Positions 44,872 through 52,923 of a stretch of DNA of 64,000 nucleotides are shown here, one piece after another. A program made the translations under genes and the position numbers. Within the stretch, counting starts at the first letter, position 1; every line of letters starts with the position of its first letter. This DNA is from Tardiphaga robiniae. Its GTDB lineage: Bacteria; Pseudomonadota; Alphaproteobacteria; Rhizobiales; Xanthobacteraceae. Under the pieces are notes generated by a model. That model did no database searches. It was not told the DNA's origin and saw only the letters and a program-made list of their open reading frames with translations. The DNA lies in assembly GCF_001618955.1 (NCBI RefSeq), contig NZ_LVYV01000012.1, positions 1 through 64,000 of the forward strand, in the 5' to 3' direction.

Positions 44872-45138
44872 ATGAACTACGTGTTGGGACGTATCGGCGT
44901 GAAGGCAGCATGGGGCATCATGGACGCTGGGGAAGCCATCGTGCGTTTGGCAGAGAGAATTGAAGCGCTCTCGGCAGGGCCAGGAACGGCCTTATGTGCA
45001 TTCTCATGGCGCATGATGACGGTAGGAGAGCGCGTGCAGGCATTGGGCGTTGTCGCTGGGACGTGGGTGGAAAGGCAGGCTCAAAAGCTTGGCTGTAATC
45101 TGGAGTACCTGATGAGCGATATACTCGCGGAGGCATGA
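44872..45138 (+). CDS. Small hypothetical island protein, 88 aa
   Basis: The ATG follows AAGGGGTGAGGG, a strong ribosome binding site. The protein is mostly helical, with a hydrophobic first half and no recognised motif. Its stop overlaps the next small gene's start (ATGA), which supports translation of both. Probably co-transcribed downstream of the integrase. No function can be assigned. Confidence 0.55.
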   Translation: MNYVLGRIGVKAAWGIMDAGEAIVRLAERIEALSAGPGTALCAFSWRMMTVGERVQALGVVAGTWVERQAQKLGCNLEYLMSDILAEA

Positions 45139-45296
45139 TCAGCGAGAAAGGGAGGCCGACGAAGATGGAATGGGAAAGTCTGACGCCAAACGAACAGGCG
45201 ATGTATCGCGAGCTTTCCAAGAAGATCGATAGTTTGAAGTTCTACGTTTTCATGCTTGGCGTTTTTACGGCGGGCATTCTGTGGAAGCTCTACTAG
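45135..45296 (+). CDS. Small membrane protein, 53 aa
   Basis: Overlaps the preceding gene by four bases (ATGA). The first 35 residues are charged and helical (MEWESLTPNEQAMYRELSKK). They are followed by one hydrophobic helix (FYVFMLGVFTAGILW) to the C-terminus. A hairpin terminator begins eight bases after the stop. The topology is that of many small phage or plasmid membrane proteins; the role is unknown. Confidence 0.5.
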   Translation: MISEKGRPTKMEWESLTPNEQAMYRELSKKIDSLKFYVFMLGVFTAGILWKLY

Positions 45297-45303
45297 AAAA
45301 AAG

Positions 45304-45342
45304 GCCGCACCAGAGGCTCCATTTGGAAACCCTTGGTGCGGC
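45304..45342. terminator. Rho-independent terminator, probably bidirectional
   Basis: The arms GCCGCACCA (45,304-45,312) and TGGTGCGGC (45,334-45,342) pair perfectly. On the minus strand a run of six T follows the hairpin (A-run at 45,297-45,302), so it should end the helicase transcript. On the plus strand only CTTTCGCTT follows, so termination there is weaker. It lies between two convergent genes. Confidence 0.8.
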
Positions 45343-45351
45343 TTTCGCTTG

Positions 45352-47271
45352 TTAGGCGACCTTCAAAAGGTAAGTTTTCGAGCCCCTTCCTTTTCCGGTG
45401 TGCGAATAGCTAACGCCGATTTCCGATAGCGCACGGTGAAGATGGCTTGTCGCATCGTTTAGCTGCTCCCGAATACGCTGGATTTTCCTATCGCCTAGTG
45501 ACAGCGCCCTTTTGATGAATGGAAAAGGCGTGAGGCCGGGCTCTCGTTGCTTCATCAGCGTTAGGAGCGCTGCATTGGCTGAGTTGCTTCGTGGTGCATA
45601 TACCTTCGGGCCATCCGGCTCATAGTCCCAAGGCGCGACCCGGATACTCGGCATTGCCAGCTTGATGTCATTGAGAATTGCTTCGCCTTGCCACCCCTTC
45701 GGAAGAGCAATGAACACATCGCACGGAGGGCAGCGCCCGAGCTGATCTATCACCCTGCGACAGCCAATCCGGTTGATCGCCTGAATAACTGACGTCGAAA
45801 GATGACGCTGCATAATGATGTTTACGAGATTAGGTTGCTGTTTGTTTGTGTTGTCGCGCAGCCAATCGGTACCTAGAGGTCCCAAAGTGGCGAACACGCT
45901 GTTAATCGCACGACGTTGGTCCATGTAAGGGAGCCCCCAGATCACAGCGACGTCGCAGTCCTTCCAATTGTTCTTGCCGTCCACTGCGCCCCAATTTCCG
46001 ACCTGAAGTTTGAGCCTGTCAGATGCGAAGGTTTCCGCAAGCGCCGCTGAGTGCTTGTGACAGCAGAGGAACACCGAACGATCAGAATCTAGCTGCTCGG
46101 AAAGGTGAGCTGCCAGCCGGGGAAGCCTGAGGTGCTTCGTTTCGTCCATTACGTGCTTACCCAGCCCACTCGCCGTTCGACAGACGTGGAGCGTCACGTT
46201 GCTGTAATCGCGCACCCCATCGGGCATAGGCGCGATGTACACGCGGTCACCCAGCAGCTGATAGAGGACGTCGTGGTTCGCAGTGGCGTCTAGGATCACT
46301 GCGCCCGGGAGGCTAGGGGGGATCAGGTAGCTCCCGCCGTTGATTGACGCCTGATTGCCACTGCGGAGATAGTAAGCATGAGCGGCGCACATTCTTTCGA
46401 CGTCCTGTAGTATGTCGTCTACTAGACACGGAGCCTCATCTGCAAAGAGCGGATCGGCGAGAGCCCCTTGCATTGCCTGCCTAAGTTGTCGGACCTCTAC
46501 TAAGGTTTCCGGGGTCGAACCATCACGCCACAGCTCTTGTGCCGTATGGGCCTCTGATGTGGCCTCACGGTCTCTAAGCCACCGCTCAAGAATTTCTAGG
46601 CACCTTAAGGCGTTCGGAAATTGCTGTCGCAGTTCTTGCGGAATGCCACGAAGCACGCTGGATAAGTTCTGAGTTGTGACCTTGTGGCTTTGCACCACGT
46701 TCGCAAGGGCCTCATCAATAATGATCAAAAGACGCTCGCCACCTCGCCATTGCGATATTCGATCCCATCTGCTGGTGTCTTCAACACCAAAGCTCTCTGC
46801 GGCGTCTTTGAAGGCCGTATGGGTGACCACAAGTATGTCAGCGTTGAAGAGGTTAGCCGGTGTGGCCCGAGCCTTACTGTGGTCGGACACAGCAACCTCG
46901 CGGCCTGCTAGTCCATTTACTTCGGCGACAATGGCGTCAGCATCCTCAATAAGACGAGTTACAATGATAATTCCAACAGGCAGCCCGTTAGCCTCTGCGT
47001 TTAATTCTGCCTGCATGGAAGCGTAGACACATGTTCCTTGGGTCTTCCCGGAACCTGTAGGCAATGGGAGCACCACGGACGTTGAGGTAGATACACCGAA
47101 CGCATTAGTTATTGCGGATCGGCTGAAATGTTCAGCCATGGCAATCCAAACAGGGGGCAAGGTAGGCGGTATAGGCATGTTCAATTTACCCGACCAGTGA
47201 GTAGTCATCTGACGGGAAAATTCTGGCGGCGGCACAAGCACAAGATTGTGCAGGCCGATGGTACGCTGCAT
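45352..47271 (-). CDS. SF2-type DNA/RNA helicase-like protein
   Basis: 639 residues. Walker A is LPTGSGKT (about 70-77), Walker B is LLIIIDEAL (about 181-189), and a motif-III-like ILDATAN lies at about 326-332. A second RecA-like half has VFLCCHKHSAALAETFAS and a motif-VI-like AINRIGCRRV. The C-terminal 70 residues look like a winged-helix domain (SDRKIQ..LHRALSEIGVSYSHTGKGR in part). Similar proteins sit on mobile elements. The precise role (replication, restriction or transcription-linked) is not clear. The start follows AAGGAT. It is the only large gene in the left half of the island. Confidence 0.7.
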   Translation of the reverse strand: MQRTIGLHNLVLVPPPEFSRQMTTHWSGKLNMPIPPTLPPVWIAMAEHFSRSAITNAFGVSTSTSVVLPLPTGSGKTQGTCVYASMQAELNAEANGLPVGIIIVTRLIEDADAIVAEVNGLAGREVAVSDHSKARATPANLFNADILVVTHTAFKDAAESFGVEDTSRWDRISQWRGGERLLIIIDEALANVVQSHKVTTQNLSSVLRGIPQELRQQFPNALRCLEILERWLRDREATSEAHTAQELWRDGSTPETLVEVRQLRQAMQGALADPLFADEAPCLVDDILQDVERMCAAHAYYLRSGNQASINGGSYLIPPSLPGAVILDATANHDVLYQLLGDRVYIAPMPDGVRDYSNVTLHVCRTASGLGKHVMDETKHLRLPRLAAHLSEQLDSDRSVFLCCHKHSAALAETFASDRLKLQVGNWGAVDGKNNWKDCDVAVIWGLPYMDQRRAINSVFATLGPLGTDWLRDNTNKQQPNLVNIIMQRHLSTSVIQAINRIGCRRVIDQLGRCPPCDVFIALPKGWQGEAILNDIKLAMPSIRVAPWDYEPDGPKVYAPRSNSANAALLTLMKQREPGLTPFPFIKRALSLGDRKIQRIREQLNDATSHLHRALSEIGVSYSHTGKGRGSKTYLLKVA

Positions 47272-47676
47272 TAAGCGTTATCCTTGGAAGGTCAGAACGT
47301 CGCAATGATGCATAGAGATGCATTAGGCGCTCTGAAAATGGTGGTGCCAAAAGGCAGGTGTAGAATGACCCTCTCTGTGTCCACCTATTGATGTTCTTTA
47401 GGGGGCTGGGAGGGGCATTTATGGTGGTGTTGATTGACACCCCCGGAGGGCAACTAAGGCCCTCTTAGGGGCTTTGGGGGTCGTTAAAGTTTATAAGCGG
47501 GTGGTGTCATCTTCTGTTGTGTCAGTCCGCAGGCTCCTAAGGCCTCCTCAGTCGCCTAGGGAGCCCCGTGGATTCAGTTGGGCCTGCAAGCTGACAAAGG
47601 GTGCGCTCGATGTCCAAAGCTCACAGCGGAATCCCTAGGGCTTCCCGTGTCCGCCATCGAGCCCATTGTGTCCCTC
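47272..47676. other. Intergenic region, 405 bases
   Basis: Lies upstream of the helicase gene and downstream of the winged-helix gene on the same strand. It has G-rich and C-rich tracts (GGAGGGGCATTTATGG, CCCCCGGAGGGC) and short inverted pairs around CCTAAGGCC and AGGCCCTCTTAGGGGCTTTG. No protein with family character is seen. It probably holds the helicase promoter and the end of the regulator transcript. Confidence 0.45.
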
Positions 47677-48132
47677 TCACAAGGGACCAGCGGTTTTCGC
47701 GGGGACGCCCAAGCCGTCTTTGGCTCTTTCGGCTTGCATGGCTCTTGCCATACGTTCCCCACGAGCCCGAGCGCCCATCTTGAAGGCCTGAAAGATATCC
47801 CTGATCACTTCCATCCCTTTGGGTGTAAGCGCCACGTGCTTTTGACGCCGATCACCAAGTGGCCCTTGAACAAACTGAACCAAACCAAGGCCTCCCCCGT
47901 GAGCCCCCAAGGCCCTTAGGTGCCGGGTTGTGACAGATGGGTTCACGTGTGTCCGAGCGGCGATGTCGGTGCCCGTAAGACCATCTTCAATTGCTATCCG
48001 AAGAAAGACCTTTGCGAGGAGCGCTGTCATCGTCGGGTGGAGTTCCGTAAGAACCTCCAGCATGTAGAAAATCCGACTGCAGGCCGTGCGGTCTTGTGGG
48101 GATAGTGACGAAGTTCTTGCTGAGCGGTTCAC
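47677..48132 (-). CDS. MarR-like winged-helix regulator
   Basis: A 151-residue protein. The helix-turn-helix is seen in LTGTDIAARTHVNPSVTTRHLRALG (in two parts), followed by a wing (LGDRRQKHVALTPKGMEVIRD). This is the MarR/DUF24-like arrangement of a basic wing and the LTPKG stretch. I start at a GTG with GGAGG five bases upstream; a TTG four codons earlier lacks one. It probably regulates genes of the island. No effector is evident. Confidence 0.72.
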   Translation of the reverse strand: MNRSARTSSLSPQDRTACSRIFYMLEVLTELHPTMTALLAKVFLRIAIEDGLTGTDIAARTHVNPSVTTRHLRALGAHGGGLGLVQFVQGPLGDRRQKHVALTPKGMEVIRDIFQAFKMGARARGERMARAMQAERAKDGLGVPAKTAGPL

Positions 48133-48246
48133 GTGGTCCTCCAACGGCAGTAACGAGCCTCAGTGAAACACGTGGAGCCACAGTTCGACCCAATGCAGCG
48201 CAATCGGTCACCATCTTTAACAAGATTGTTGGCGTTTGTGGCGACC

Positions 48247-49020
48247 CTAGCGAGCCGCGTAGCCGTTCTTGGTGTTGTCACCGTCGAGAGCTGAGATAAC
48301 AGCCTGACTGACCTCTGCGTGCAACCCCTCGGCAACCGTGAGGATGTCAGGGTAGGTCTGAGCCATCCACGCGCGCCGTTGCTTCGTGAGCGACGATGGG
48401 CACACGGAGCAGTCCAAGGACGATGGGTAGGTCGCGTAATGCTCGGGCAACTCGATCCCGAGTTCTGTCACAGCCGATTTCACCTCGGCACGTGTCGCAG
48501 TCCAGAGCGGGGCCACTAGGTCCAGCCCGGGGTACTCCAAGGGAGCCGGGGCGTTCTTTGGGTAGTCGCCAGCGCGTTGGCCGTGGATTGCGGCAGTGAT
48601 CCCATCGGACACCATGGCCTCACAGCCAGGTAGCCAGCGATTGCGCAGGCAGCACAGGGGCCACGGTGCAATGCGAGGGCTCCGCTCTTCGATGTTGATC
48701 ATCGCTGTAGCGTCGGGGACGTGCTCGATAGGGACCACGGACGCGGGAAGACCTAAGGTGCCGAAGGAAGCTCCGAGGTCCGACGTGATCACGCGGTGAT
48801 CCCAGCCGTCTAGCTTTCGATCCACGAAAGACACCATGTGCGGGAACTCGGCCCCGGTGCGGACGGTGTAGATGGTGACTGCGTTGCGCCAAGGCTCAGC
48901 GAGGTGCAGCAGGAGGCAACTTTCGATGCCACCCGAGAAGAGAAGGGCGACACGGGCATGTTTGGTCATGGCGTGTTGAAGCGCAGCCCGACACGATGCG
49001 AGCCAAGGTAAATTGGTCAT
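48247..49020 (-). CDS. PP-loop ATPase / PAPS reductase-like protein
   Basis: A 257-residue protein. The PP-loop is LLFSGGIESCLLLHL (about 27-41), with Glu where SGGxDS normally has Asp. Later features are a paired-Cys site (PLCCLRNRWLPGC) and a second cysteine pair LDCSVCPSSL near the C-terminus. Such proteins occur on phages and in DNA-modification systems (DndC-like). Substrate adenylation is expected from the family. The start chosen is the ATG of MTNLPWL; a TTG 21 codons upstream with GTGAGG nearby is possible. Confidence 0.72.
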   Translation of the reverse strand: MTNLPWLASCRAALQHAMTKHARVALLFSGGIESCLLLHLAEPWRNAVTIYTVRTGAEFPHMVSFVDRKLDGWDHRVITSDLGASFGTLGLPASVVPIEHVPDATAMINIEERSPRIAPWPLCCLRNRWLPGCEAMVSDGITAAIHGQRAGDYPKNAPAPLEYPGLDLVAPLWTATRAEVKSAVTELGIELPEHYATYPSSLDCSVCPSSLTKQRRAWMAQTYPDILTVAEGLHAEVSQAVISALDGDNTKNGYAAR

Positions 49021-49173
49021 TGGAGAGTTGTCCGGTGAGGTTGTAAGTCGAAGGTGGGCGAGAGAGCGAGAAGGGCGGATCAAGCCGCCTCACGCTTTAC
49101 TGCGGAAGCTTTGGTATCCATCGAGGGACGTGCTTCAGCGCCGCTCTCTCTAATCTTCATCGGATTTTGGTGG

Positions 49174-49332
49174 CTAGTCGGCCTGTGTCGGTACCACTGA
49201 TACAGCCCAGACCCACACAAGATCATCGGGACGTTGGTAGGTCTTCAGTGTAACATCGTTGACACCCTCGGCCATCGCTGCGTTGAGCGCTTCAGTAGCT
49301 TCGGTGAAGTTGGTGTACTCAGTTGTCGTCAT
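49174..49332 (-). CDS. Small phage-type protein, 52 aa
   Basis: Reads MTTTEYTNFTEATEALNAAM at the N-terminus. The ATG is preceded by AAGGACACATA, a good ribosome binding site, and begins ten bases after the tail-collar gene's stop. The second half is Val/Trp-rich (VWVWAVSVV). The position directly after a tail-fibre gene suggests a tail-associated accessory or chaperone-like role, but there is no sequence proof. Confidence 0.5.
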   Translation of the reverse strand: MTTTEYTNFTEATEALNAAMAEGVNDVTLKTYQRPDDLVWVWAVSVVPTQAD

Positions 49333-49341
49333 TATGTGTCC

Positions 49342-50223
49342 TTAAGTCTTGATGCAGATGATGGCGCTTAATGCTTCGGGGCGGGTTTCCGCGCCGACGT
49401 TAGGTGCCACCGAGATTATGAGATTGTGGGCGTGAGAGCCTTGCCCGTCCGTGCCACCGCTTACCGAGTGAGCGTGGTTGATGTCGGAAGCAAAGATGGT
49501 TTCGCCGCCGTTAGCGCCTGCCGGAAACTGACCGCCGCCTGTGGTCGTAGACCCTGCATTGCCGTTCGAGCCATGAGAGTGCGGATTTGCGCGGTCCATG
49601 AAGCCGGTAGAGCCGCTGACATTGTGGGCGTGATAACCCGCCGCATCCGTGGTTCCCGACGCCGCGTGGGTATGAGCGCCATTTAAGCTCGCTTCTTTGG
49701 TACCAGCGGCAACTCCAGTTCGCCGTGATCGGATGAAGCGCCCCGTGTCGGTCACGTTGGTTAGGGTGAAGGTAGACCCAGCGATGCCCATGTGAGTGGC
49801 AAGGCGCGCGAAGTCAGCCGTGTTGTAGGTCGAACCATCGAGTTCGAGATATTCAGCGCCGCCGCTGGGGATCACGCCGCCCTTGCCAAGCTTCGAAGGC
49901 TCATAGAGGAACGTGTGAAGCGATCCTACAGGCACTGCTCCGTTGCCATCAAGACGGCCACCACCAATCAAGATGAGGCCTGCGGCTGAGCGGTAGAACC
50001 CGAGGGTCTCTTCGTCGGCAAAGGAGTACGCAGGCGCGCCAGAAGCGCCCGAGGGGACGATGAGGCCCCCTGTGCGGGTGATCGGTCCAGTGAGGCCCGG
50101 CAAGGTATTTTTCAGGACGGCCTTGATCAGGCGCATGTGGTCGTCAGCGTTGTTCATGCCATCCGAAGAGGCAGGGTTGGACGTAACGAGGTCCGAGATA
50201 AAAGTAGCAGTTTCTAAGGGCAA
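49342..50223 (-). CDS. Phage tail-collar / tail fibre protein
   Basis: A 293-residue receptor-binding-type protein. The N-terminus (LETATFISDL...NNADDHMRLIKAVLK) is the standard start of short tail fibres. The middle has the collar-like VPVGSLHTFLYE and EYLELDGSTYN. The C-terminal third carries five HxH motifs (184-186, 198-200, 215-217, 250-252, 264-266) and ends ETRPEALSAIICIKT. In T4 gp37-like tips HxH motifs bind iron. The only in-frame start is TTG. No other tail or head gene is present. Confidence 0.83.
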   Translation of the reverse strand: MPLETATFISDLVTSNPASSDGMNNADDHMRLIKAVLKNTLPGLTGPITRTGGLIVPSGASGAPAYSFADEETLGFYRSAAGLILIGGGRLDGNGAVPVGSLHTFLYEPSKLGKGGVIPSGGAEYLELDGSTYNTADFARLATHMGIAGSTFTLTNVTDTGRFIRSRRTGVAAGTKEASLNGAHTHAASGTTDAAGYHAHNVSGSTGFMDRANPHSHGSNGNAGSTTTGGGQFPAGANGGETIFASDINHAHSVSGGTDGQGSHAHNLIISVAPNVGAETRPEALSAIICIKT

Positions 50224-50335
50224 TTCAGTTCGTTGTCGTATTTGAGCGCAGACGTGCTGATGTTCACCAAGGCTTTCGCATTGATGTTAGCTGTCGTGCT
50301 CAGATGAAAGTTTGTGGTGTTGGGCGAGCGGCGGA

Positions 50336-50932
50336 TTAATCAGCAGCCGTTGCAAGCTGAGGTTCTACCAAAGCTTCCGACACGGACGGCTCTTCGGCAG
50401 GTGGTTCGGGCTCGCGGAGGCCTTGGATGTCCAAGGTGTCCTCTAGTGAGTGGTAGCGATTACGAAGGCGATAGGCACGCCTCCATAACCATTTTGGCAC
50501 GGGCTCATCACGAGCTGCCCTAGGCATCTCAAGGCGATCCGATTGCCGATCACGATAGAGGCGCGCGATGACGTCTACGTCGCTTTGGATTTCCGGTGTG
50601 TGGTCAGGGTTATCAGGATCATCCCACGCGTAGCGCTTTGGTGCCGGACGGTTGAATGGGGGCATCTTGAACCCGGGGGCTCGCAGGATCGCGAGGAGAG
50701 CCTTTGCGTGAGGGCTCGTGGGGCCGAAGGTCATAGCGAGCTGATAGGAGACCTTGGTCGGACAGGTCCTTCCTGGAGCTAGGTAGATGTCACGCGCACA
50801 CTCTGCGAGTTCGGCGGGGGTCCATCCGGCTTTGATGAAGCGGCCTAGGCTTAGCCGATGATCAAGGGAGCTGAGATAGCGGCGCACCTCGTTGAAGTCG
50901 GGCGGCTGGGTCTTACTAAGTCGTGGGATCAT
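50336..50932 (-). CDS. Hypothetical island protein, 198 aa
   Basis: A soluble protein with Pro-rich and charged character (FNRPAPKRYAWDDPDNPDHT) and a Glu/Pro-rich acidic tail. There is no signal peptide or membrane helix and no recognised motif. It is the first gene of the minus-strand group running on into the tail-collar gene, 112 bases downstream. A frame remnant between the two (about 40 codons, no ATG) also looks like the end of a tail-type protein, so this stretch may be a decayed prophage. Confidence 0.6.
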   Translation of the reverse strand: MIPRLSKTQPPDFNEVRRYLSSLDHRLSLGRFIKAGWTPAELAECARDIYLAPGRTCPTKVSYQLAMTFGPTSPHAKALLAILRAPGFKMPPFNRPAPKRYAWDDPDNPDHTPEIQSDVDVIARLYRDRQSDRLEMPRAARDEPVPKWLWRRAYRLRNRYHSLEDTLDIQGLREPEPPAEEPSVSEALVEPQLATAAD

Positions 50933-51153
50933 GTTTCCGTTGCTGGTTGATGGTCTGTGGAGGGTGGGAGCTACGAAGTTGCCCCCGCTTCCTCTATAGG
51001 TCAGGGTGATTGGCCGGTAAGTATTTGATGCGTCAGCACTTGTTCGTGTGCAGGAACGTTTCGGCTTCCCCTAGAGGTGCGTGGGACTTGCTCGCAACCT
51101 ATTGAGAAACCACAGGACCATATCGATTTGCAGGGAATCCAGAGCACGCCAGC

Positions 51154-51263
51154 GCACAGTGCAGTTGTCACGCGGGCGGCGGCTGCGGCTTTACTCCGAA
51201 CTTTGTGAAGTCAGGTCGCAGATGCGATCCAAAAAGGGTCCCGTGGGTCGATATGGGACCCAA
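51154..51263. repeat. 110-bp dispersed repeat, copy 1
   Basis: Nearly identical to 52,924-53,033 in the same orientation. Both begin GCACAGTGCAGTTGTCAC and end with a hairpin-forming GGGTCCC...GGGACCC. The copies differ at only a few positions. They bracket 1.66 kb with four small genes. Confidence 0.85.
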
Positions 51264-51274
51264 CGCGCATGCGG

Positions 51275-51556
51275 CTACAGCCGAGGCGGCATAGGTTTCC
51301 ACTGGCCATCCCGGATTGCCAGCATAAGACGAGCGAGTGCAGCCCGCTTCGCGTCTGTGGGCGACGTTGCAATTTGCTCAGCCATGGCCCAGTCGATCAG
51401 CAGGCGGCCATCATAGTCCGTTGCAATCATCGGGTCAGGAAGAGGCGACTGAGTAATCTTTTGAGTGCGAACGCTCTTAGCAGAGGTCGCGGTGTCCTGT
51501 GCGACAGCGCAACACGGCAATGCCATCGCTAGAGCTAAAGTCACTGCAAGCCGCAT
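51275..51556 (-). CDS. Small secreted hypothetical protein, 93 aa
   Basis: An N-terminal signal peptide (MRLAVTLALAMALPCCAVAQ) with a Cys-Cys at the end of the hydrophobic part, which could also be a lipoprotein-like site. A short polar domain (DYDGRLLIDWAMAEQIATSP) follows. No family was recognised. It lies directly beside repeat copy 1. Confidence 0.58.
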   Translation of the reverse strand: MRLAVTLALAMALPCCAVAQDTATSAKSVRTQKITQSPLPDPMIATDYDGRLLIDWAMAEQIATSPTDAKRAALARLMLAIRDGQWKPMPPRL

Positions 51557-51597
51557 CTGCGTTACCCCGTCTGTCGCATTGCGCTAACCGTTGGGTC

Positions 51598-51834
51598 TCA
51601 ATCGTACCAATCTTTCCTATCTTCGGGCAAAGCCACTACATACTCGTGCAACTTGCCACGCGCGTAGCCTAGCGAAACTGCAGTCCGCAGTTCTGTCAGC
51701 TGGGCCTCAAGAAATTCATTGGCGATCAACAACGCCTTGATGGTGCCGTGTGTATCTCCACCACAAGCCTCGATAGCTCGCGCGCAGGCATCTTCATACG
51801 GATCGCTTTCAGGCCGGGCAGCAGGTTGAGACAT
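51598..51834 (-). CDS. Conserved hypothetical protein, 78 aa
   Basis: A small helical protein (CARAIEACGGDTHGTIKALL, then IANEFLEAQL). This pattern is common in short Rhizobiales proteins of unknown function. It is divergent from the 51,884 gene, 49 bases apart, and probably shares a promoter region with it. No function is known. Confidence 0.62.
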   Translation of the reverse strand: MSQPAARPESDPYEDACARAIEACGGDTHGTIKALLIANEFLEAQLTELRTAVSLGYARGKLHEYVVALPEDRKDWYD

Positions 51835-51883
51835 GGGCGCGTTCCATATTGACGTGTTCTCGAAATGTTCTCATTGTGCGCTC

Positions 51884-52453
51884 ATGGAGTCAAGCCAGCC
51901 AAAACGCCGTTTTCCACCGCCATGGCCAGTCAAGAAAATAGACGGAGGCTATGTCGTCACGGATTCGAACGGAGTGGTCTTGGCCACGATCCAGTGCATT
52001 GAGGATGCCCACCGACTGAGGTTCAGCCATAAGCATCTAACTGATGACGAGGCCCGGCGGATCGCCAAAGCGATAGGTCGATTGCCTGAGTTCTTGATGC
52101 AGCGGCAAGGCTTCTATTCGCGAGATGGTGGTCATAGTCGATGGCGTAAGGATCGGCCTTATCATGTCGCTCTTGAAGACCACTACGTGCGTGCTCACTG
52201 GTTTGGTATCGACGCACTGTGCAAGCTGAACAGTATTCCGTTCAACGCTACGGGTGAAAAGATTCAGGATGGGGCCACATGGTGCGTGTACGAGTTCACT
52301 TGGCAGATGGACGCAATACAATTTTGGGATCGGTTCAATGGTCGCTGGTTGCGCGGTAGCGAGTTTCACTATCCAGAGCGGCCTAAGGACTTGCTGCCCA
52401 TGAAGGAATTGAGAGGCTTTCCCGAGTTTGACCCGAAGAAAGCAAGAGGTTGA
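51884..52453 (+). CDS. Hypothetical two-domain protein with RRFPPPW-type N-terminus
   Basis: 189 residues. The first part (about 1-70) has RRFPPPWPVKKIDGGYVVTD and LTDDEARRIAKAIGRLPEFL, a short module I recognise as very common as a stand-alone small protein in Bradyrhizobium-like genomes. The second part (about 71-185) is different, rich in Trp, His and Phe (ATWCVYEFTWQMDAIQFWDR), and unrecognised. The fusion is unusual. The function of both parts is unknown. Confidence 0.6.
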   Translation: MESSQPKRRFPPPWPVKKIDGGYVVTDSNGVVLATIQCIEDAHRLRFSHKHLTDDEARRIAKAIGRLPEFLMQRQGFYSRDGGHSRWRKDRPYHVALEDHYVRAHWFGIDALCKLNSIPFNATGEKIQDGATWCVYEFTWQMDAIQFWDRFNGRWLRGSEFHYPERPKDLLPMKELRGFPEFDPKKARG

Positions 52454-52696
52454 TGGCGGCTACGACGCGCAGTGCAGTCGTGACCGGGTGGCAACCCTAG
52501 CTAGTTCTATCAACGCCGTGATGACCGCTATTGAACTCACATCATTGATATCAATTGCTTAGTGAGTATCAGAGTTATCCCCAGAAAACGCGTAGGTGCA
52601 ATTACAAACACTTATCGGCAATCCAGCGTTCATAGCGCATGAGCGCTGATAGTAGGGCTATTTCCGCTGCTTGAAACGTTGCTGCTCTTCAGCAAA

Positions 52697-52715
52697 CCTC
52701 CTTCTTGCAAGGAGG
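52697..52715 (+). promoter_or_regulatory. Hairpin covering the Shine-Dalgarno sequence of the 47-aa gene
   Basis: CCTCCTT (52,697-52,703) pairs perfectly with AAGGAGG (52,709-52,715) around a five-base loop. The right arm is the ideal ribosome binding site of the gene starting at 52,720. In the folded mRNA the site would be hidden, so translation could depend on melting or on a factor. Confidence 0.55.
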
Positions 52716-52719
52716 CGTC

Positions 52720-52863
52720 ATGTCGAAACGAAAGGCACACGAAAAACAGCATTGGCTCTTTGGGCTGGCGGCTTGTTTGTGGCCAGTTGCTTTCGCACTT
52801 GTAGGACTATTCGGGAGCGTGCCGATCCAAATTGCATCTATGGTGCTCCGGTATGCGCGATAG
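52720..52863 (+). CDS. Small membrane protein, 47 aa
   Basis: Begins MSKRKAHEKQHWLFGLAACL: a basic head, then a hydrophobic helix (about 12-40) and a short basic end. The ribosome binding site AAGGAGG is exact and well spaced, although it lies in a hairpin. No longer frame in the region has comparable support. Possibly a toxin-like or signalling small protein by topology alone; no family was recognised. Confidence 0.5.
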   Translation: MSKRKAHEKQHWLFGLAACLWPVAFALVGLFGSVPIQIASMVLRYAR

Positions 52864-52923
52864 CTACTTCTCAAAATTCCGAACGGATGAAAGTTCGTGG
52901 ATGGCACCCCAAGGTTTCCCGAA

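Noticed and set aside
47578-47919. 113-codon plus-strand frame over the MarR-like gene
   Set aside because: Antisense to a frame with a winged-helix pattern and a strong ribosome site.
49080-49160. 26-codon minus-strand frame just before the PP-loop gene
   Set aside because: It touches a TTG start in a TTGA overlap, but lacks a ribosome binding site and is too short to support on its own.
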